A stretch of 64,000 bases of DNA. Source: Ustilago trichophora. Its lineage: Eukaryota > Basidiomycota > Ustilaginomycetes > Ustilaginales > Ustilaginaceae. Of the stretch, positions 60,167-64,000 are shown one piece after another. The position numbers and the translations under genes are program-made. The notes beneath the pieces were generated by a model, which saw nothing but the letters and a program-made list of their open reading frames with translations, ran no database searches and was not told the DNA's origin. Where the stretch lies: positions 1,798,001 through 1,862,000 of the forward strand of contig OOIN01000004.1 in NCBI GenBank assembly GCA_900323505.1, written 5' to 3'. Every line of letters starts with the position of its first letter. The stretch's first letter is position 1.

Positions 60167-62178
60167 TGTGAGAGGATGCGCTCGTGGACGGGGAGCGCGC
60201 CGATGCGATGTGGCTTGCTCCGATGCTGAAGGTTGGTCGAAGGATCGACAAGGTACGGCTGAAGGGTTGGCGAGGTGTTTGCTCACTGCTGAGTTCAGAA
60301 ACGCGGTGACGATGAAGCAGCCACGAACAGTAGTGGAGCGAGTGAGCGGAAGCGGTCCGAGAGATGGACCCGTGCCGATAAAGTTCCTCGGTGTGGCCGC
60401 AAAGCGGTACGCTGCGTTAGCCCGATCGAAGGCGGGCAATGGCTATCGCGATGTCGCAATTGAGCAGAAGACAGGTCGTGTTGGTCCAAAGGCCTGGTTT
60501 GAGAGAGAGAGAGAGAATGAGAGAAAGAGAGAGAGCAGAAAGGCCGAATCGGGACCGAGCGTAGGATGAAACGAGTGACAAAGATCGAAAAAGAAGATGA
60601 GCACGTTGTTCGCAGATGTCGATGTGAGCAGTCAGAAGAGCCGACAGAGCGACAGATGACGAGGATGTGTAGAAAGGGAGAGAGAGAGACAGGCGGTGAG
60701 ACAGTGATGGCGAGGACAATACGAGGTGGAGAGACTTGCGAGTCGTTTCATTTTTGGTACAACAAGCACCGCCCACACTCACTCACACCAGTTACTCACT
60801 TGTCTCTCTCCGCTTTCTCCAACGTGCAGCTTGAGCCGCATCAAATCTGCTCAAACGCCCTTTTCCGTGACCTTTTTTTCTTTCTTTCTGAAATCCCACG
60901 TTGCAAATTTCGGCGGGAGAAGCTGATTTGTGTGTGTGTTTGCCTGTTGGTTTGGTATTTCTTAGCGATCTCACCATGTGCCCGCACCAATGCTCTGGAC
61001 CCGATCGCATCGTAGCGTAGTGCAGCGCATGCACATACGCACACGCAAGGCAGACGCGGAATACTGTACAGTACAGTACAGTACATACAGCTGCGATTGG
61101 TGAGCATGACGATACGCTAAGTCTGCTAGCGAGAGGGGCCAAGCATTGAACTAAAAAAGCTGGCCAAAACTTCTTGGCGTGGCCCTTTTCGCGGCTGAGA
61201 TCCAACTTTTACAGATTTAACCTGCACCGCCTGGAAGAAGACTGAGTCTGTCCTGTCGCGATTGCATGTCACGCCATGCCATGAGACACGATGCGGCTGC
61301 GGATTGCTTAGTTACTGGCGCGTAGCCGCACGCTTTTTCCCATAGTGTACAGTACCATTGAGTGCTGTTCAAGGTGAGCAAAAACGACAACATTCCATTC
61401 AGGATGATGCGGTCCGAGGATGCTGAGAGATTCCTGTTACAGTACTGTGCCGCTCAGATTCAACCCGGCTGTGGCTAGAACACAGCTCATCCTATTCCAC
61501 GCACAATGACCAAAGTCTTAACTTCTTGTCCAGTGCTACGGCCACGCAACCCTGACGCCTGTTCTCCGCCATGGCGTCGTCCCCAGATTCTCATTGCTCA
61601 TGAGCACAACCATGAGCACAACCTTCATTTTCTCACCACCTTGGATAGACGGAAAATCATCTCGCCACAATAGCAACAGTGACCGGCTCAAGAGTAGGGT
61701 CAAAAAAAGAGGGCCCCACACGCCGCAAGATCTGCAGTTCGGCTTCGGATAAGGTCGGCTCGCATCAACTGCGCTCCATGTATTGTTGTGCAATTCGACT
61801 ACTTCACGCTGGCAACCTTGCGTTCTCATTGTTGTCCAAGGCGTCTATTTCGCTTATATCCGACGCACCGCACTTTTCTCTGATGACCCACTGCGCAATG
61901 CGGACAAGATGAATCCTGCCACCGAATCTGGTGTACGAGGATGCGAATTTCGTCGCCGATTCGGGAATGGGACGCAAGCTAACTAAAGGCGGTGCAAAAC
62001 GCAATTCCACAGACCATGCATTGCATCCTATGCAAGGTCCAGCAGATTCCCGAACACGCGTCTACTACACTCCCACCCAGTCTAGACTCATCATCGAGAT
62101 CGATCAGGCACCGCGCTCAACTGCTTCCCCATCGGGCAACGTCTGCTCATCATGATTATGACCATACATAGAGATACA
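60167..62178. other. Intergenic region with GA and GTACA repeats
   Basis: This 2-kb stretch has no convincing gene. It holds a purine-rich upstream zone for the surface protein (GA repeats at 60499-60535) and a perfect GTACA repeat at 61062-61087, with further TGTACAGTACC near 61346 and ACAGTACTGTG near 61438. Confidence 0.55.
61062..61087. repeat. (GTACA)n repeat containing TACTGTAC palindromes
   Basis: Tandem GTACA units make a run of overlapping TGTACA palindromes. Confidence 0.85.
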
Positions 62179-63876
62179 CTAGACCGCAACACCGGTCGCA
62201 GAAGCCTTGTTGATTCGCAGACAGACGTCCTCGAGCCAACCTGTGACCTGTGCGATCTGTTGGTCCCACCTCCGCGTCCACTTGGTCTCGACGTCTCCGC
62301 CGCTGTTGACACCGCCTTCGCCCGCTGCGCCACCGCTGGCCCCGCTCCCATCTCCACCTCCCTCACCCTTGGTAGCCTCGAGCCCGCCTGCCGTCGTCTC
62401 GCCCTCACCACGTCGATCCTGATCCACGAAAAAGAGCACTCCACCTCCCCTTGCTTCCCCGCTTGCTGGGCTTCCTACCTGATCAATCCACCCTTTCAGC
62501 CGGCCTTGCATGATCATCTTCCTCGCAATGTCTTCGGCGCCTTCCGGGCTCAGATCCACCAGCGCGCCCAGCCCGGCTAGTGTGATGTTGTCGTACAGCC
62601 TCGATGCGCTGAGCACGTTGTGCTCGATCATGGCTCGATCCAGCACAGTCGATGGTGCGTGACGCACCGCCTTGTGAGGCCCTCCATCCGCCACTGCGGT
62701 TGTAGAAGAGCTTACCGAGACGGGCCCAGACGATGGCGCAAGTTTAGCAATTTGATGCGGAGAAAGAAGCTTTTCGAAACTCGCAATCTCGTCAGGACGA
62801 ATGACACGATCCAAAAACACTTTTGACAGAATCGTGTACTGCGGCAAGGATGGGGTGCGGTCGTCGCGCATCAGCGTAGCTAGTGTGCGCGCTCGTTGAG
62901 GTCCGGCAGGAGAAAGGATGGAAGCAGTAACAGCAGCCGAAAGCATCCTTGCTCGATCGTCCTCATCGATCTCTGCGACGTAGCTCAGCTCGTGATATCG
63001 GATGGCCGCCTCGGCGAATCGTCGTTGTGAGTCATAGACGCGTGCTTGCGACAGTCGATATTGTAGACCAAGTACCTTGGGGTCTTCGAGCCTGTGTCTG
63101 GTGCTGCTGGGGCCCGCGCTAGCGGATCCAACTTGAGCATCCTCTCCAGCGCCTCTGCCTTCACCCGCGTTCGAAGATCCGGCTCCCTGCTGCTCTTGCT
63201 GGAGCTGATACTGAGAAGGGAGAGCGCCTGGCACGTTGTGAATGATCATGCTTGCTCGCTTCAAATACATATCTGCTGCAACTGGATCATCTCCCTCGAG
63301 CAGAAGTCGGACGATCCGCACGTAGATCGAAAGCTTAAAGTGATCCGACACGTTGCGGTGACCTGAATCCAGTGGGATCGCAAGCAGCACCCGTGCTGCC
63401 TCGTTCCAGTCTTCCTCAGCCTCAAGCAAGCTAGCTAGCTGCATGCGCAGGCTTGAAGCCTGCTCTTCGAAGCTGAGTACCCTCGGTTGCAGCTGCTCCA
63501 GCGCATTTTCGAGCATCTGTCGTCGGGTGTCGCTGTCGGCGATCGGCGGCATGTTTTCGTCCTCGACATCTTGCATTCGATCCTTGTCCCGCTGCTGCGA
63601 TGCGTAGCCTTCTGCAACTCGCCCTGCATGATGTTCGAGCGCAGTGAGTGCCTGTCTACCGATTACGAGGCCACCACCGGTAGAGTTCTGCTCGCTAAAG
63701 ACCGCATGTCGCAGATAGGCCGATGTTGCTTCCAGCAGCTCGTGACGGCTCAGCTTGCTCGAAGGCTGTTGCAAGAGGTCCGAGATGAGCGTATCATACG
63801 CTGCTAGCCGTGCATTGTTTGGTTGTGATGCTACATGCTGTAGCTGTGCCGTGAACGATTTCAAAGTAGAAGTCAT
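62179..63876 (-). CDS. COP9 signalosome subunit 4
   Basis: The 565-residue product belongs to the PCI-domain family of Csn4. The N-terminal helical repeats (about 100-330) include SLRMQLASLLEAEEDWNEAARVL, SIYVRIVRLLLEGDDPVAADMYLKRASMI and LSQARVYDSQRRFAEAAIRYHELS (excerpted), matching Csn4. The winged-helix PCI domain (about 370-480) has LDRAMIEHNVLSASRLYDNI and ALVDLSPEGAEDIARKMI. Signalosome complexes remove Nedd8 from cullins. Gly/Ser-rich inserts occur at about 225-255 and 490-530. No introns are seen. The start is the ATG at 63876; only 124 bp follow to the window end. Confidence 0.9.
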   Translation of the reverse strand: MTSTLKSFTAQLQHVASQPNNARLAAYDTLISDLLQQPSSKLSRHELLEATSAYLRHAVFSEQNSTGGGLVIGRQALTALEHHAGRVAEGYASQQRDKDRMQDVEDENMPPIADSDTRRQMLENALEQLQPRVLSFEEQASSLRMQLASLLEAEEDWNEAARVLLAIPLDSGHRNVSDHFKLSIYVRIVRLLLEGDDPVAADMYLKRASMIIHNVPGALPSQYQLQQEQQGAGSSNAGEGRGAGEDAQVGSASAGPSSTRHRLEDPKVLGLQYRLSQARVYDSQRRFAEAAIRYHELSYVAEIDEDDRARMLSAAVTASILSPAGPQRARTLATLMRDDRTPSLPQYTILSKVFLDRVIRPDEIASFEKLLSPHQIAKLAPSSGPVSVSSSTTAVADGGPHKAVRHAPSTVLDRAMIEHNVLSASRLYDNITLAGLGALVDLSPEGAEDIARKMIMQGRLKGWIDQVGSPASGEARGGGVLFFVDQDRRGEGETTAGGLEATKGEGGGDGSGASGGAAGEGGVNSGGDVETKWTRRWDQQIAQVTGWLEDVCLRINKASATGVAV

Positions 63877-64000
63877 AGTTGCGGAGTCGGTGGAAATGGG
63901 GCCTTGTCGCGCGCGAACCTCACTTTGGCAACCTAATCTCGTGGCTTTGACTGTGCATACGCTGACTCCTGATAATCAATGAATGCGAAAGGTTCTGTGC

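Overview
The window looks like a nuclear chromosome segment of a basidiomycete fungus, most likely a smut or related Ustilaginomycotina yeast (Ustilago/Sporisorium/Pseudozyma-like). That placement is inferred, not proven. The evidence is fungal-type genes (three-domain tRNA ligase Trl1, Gis2, zuotin without SANT repeats, Bfr1, an Ecl1-type zinc protein), GT-AG introns, long intronless reading frames, many microsatellites and CT-rich leaders. I found no rRNA, tRNA, CRISPR array or intact transposon.

Layout, left to right. 0-2.5 kb: non-coding, ending in a CT-rich leader. 2.5-6.8 kb: very large Ecl1-like zinc protein (+). 7.3-10.4 kb: tRNA ligase (-), head to head with prefoldin subunit 6 (+). 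11.5-13.5 kb: WRN-type 3'-5' exonuclease (-). 14.3-18.1 kb: ribosomal proteins eS17 (-) and uS8 (+), head to head. 18.8-19.9 kb: GH8 glycoside hydrolase (+), a family mainly known from bacteria. 20.2-23.4 kb: seryl-tRNA synthetase (-) and zuotin (+), head to head. 23.9-27.7 kb: ribosomal proteins eL42 (-) and eL14 (+), head to head. 29.5-33.8 kb: ubiquitin-specific protease (+). 33.9-37.5 kb: four-helix membrane protein (-) and THO subunit 7 (+), head to head. 38.4-39.0 kb: orphan ORF with an exact 60-bp tandem duplication. 39.6-44.0 kb: Gis2 zinc-knuckle gene (-) with 11-nt and 5-nt microexons, head to head with prolyl-tRNA synthetase (+). 44.6-47.5 kb: adrenodoxin-type ferredoxin (-) and a mitochondrial SDR (-). 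47.5-53.1 kb: 5.6 kb without a convincing gene. 53.1-55.1 kb: GH2 hydrolase (+). 55.4-58.1 kb: Bfr1 (-) and TMEM14 (+), head to head. 58.5-60.2 kb: secreted-ectodomain membrane protein (-). 62.2-63.9 kb: COP9 signalosome subunit 4 (-).

The gene set is biased toward making and folding proteins: four ribosomal proteins, two aminoacyl-tRNA synthetases, tRNA ligase, zuotin, prefoldin, Gis2 and Bfr1. Most of these sit in divergent pairs. The two ribosomal-protein pairs share a composite promoter element: the palindrome CCTCGGCCGAGG with a CACGTG box 5-7 bp away. The most noteworthy items are this element, the Gis2 microexons (splicing that skips the 5-nt exon would create an immediate stop codon), the GH8 gene and the orphan tandem-duplication ORF.
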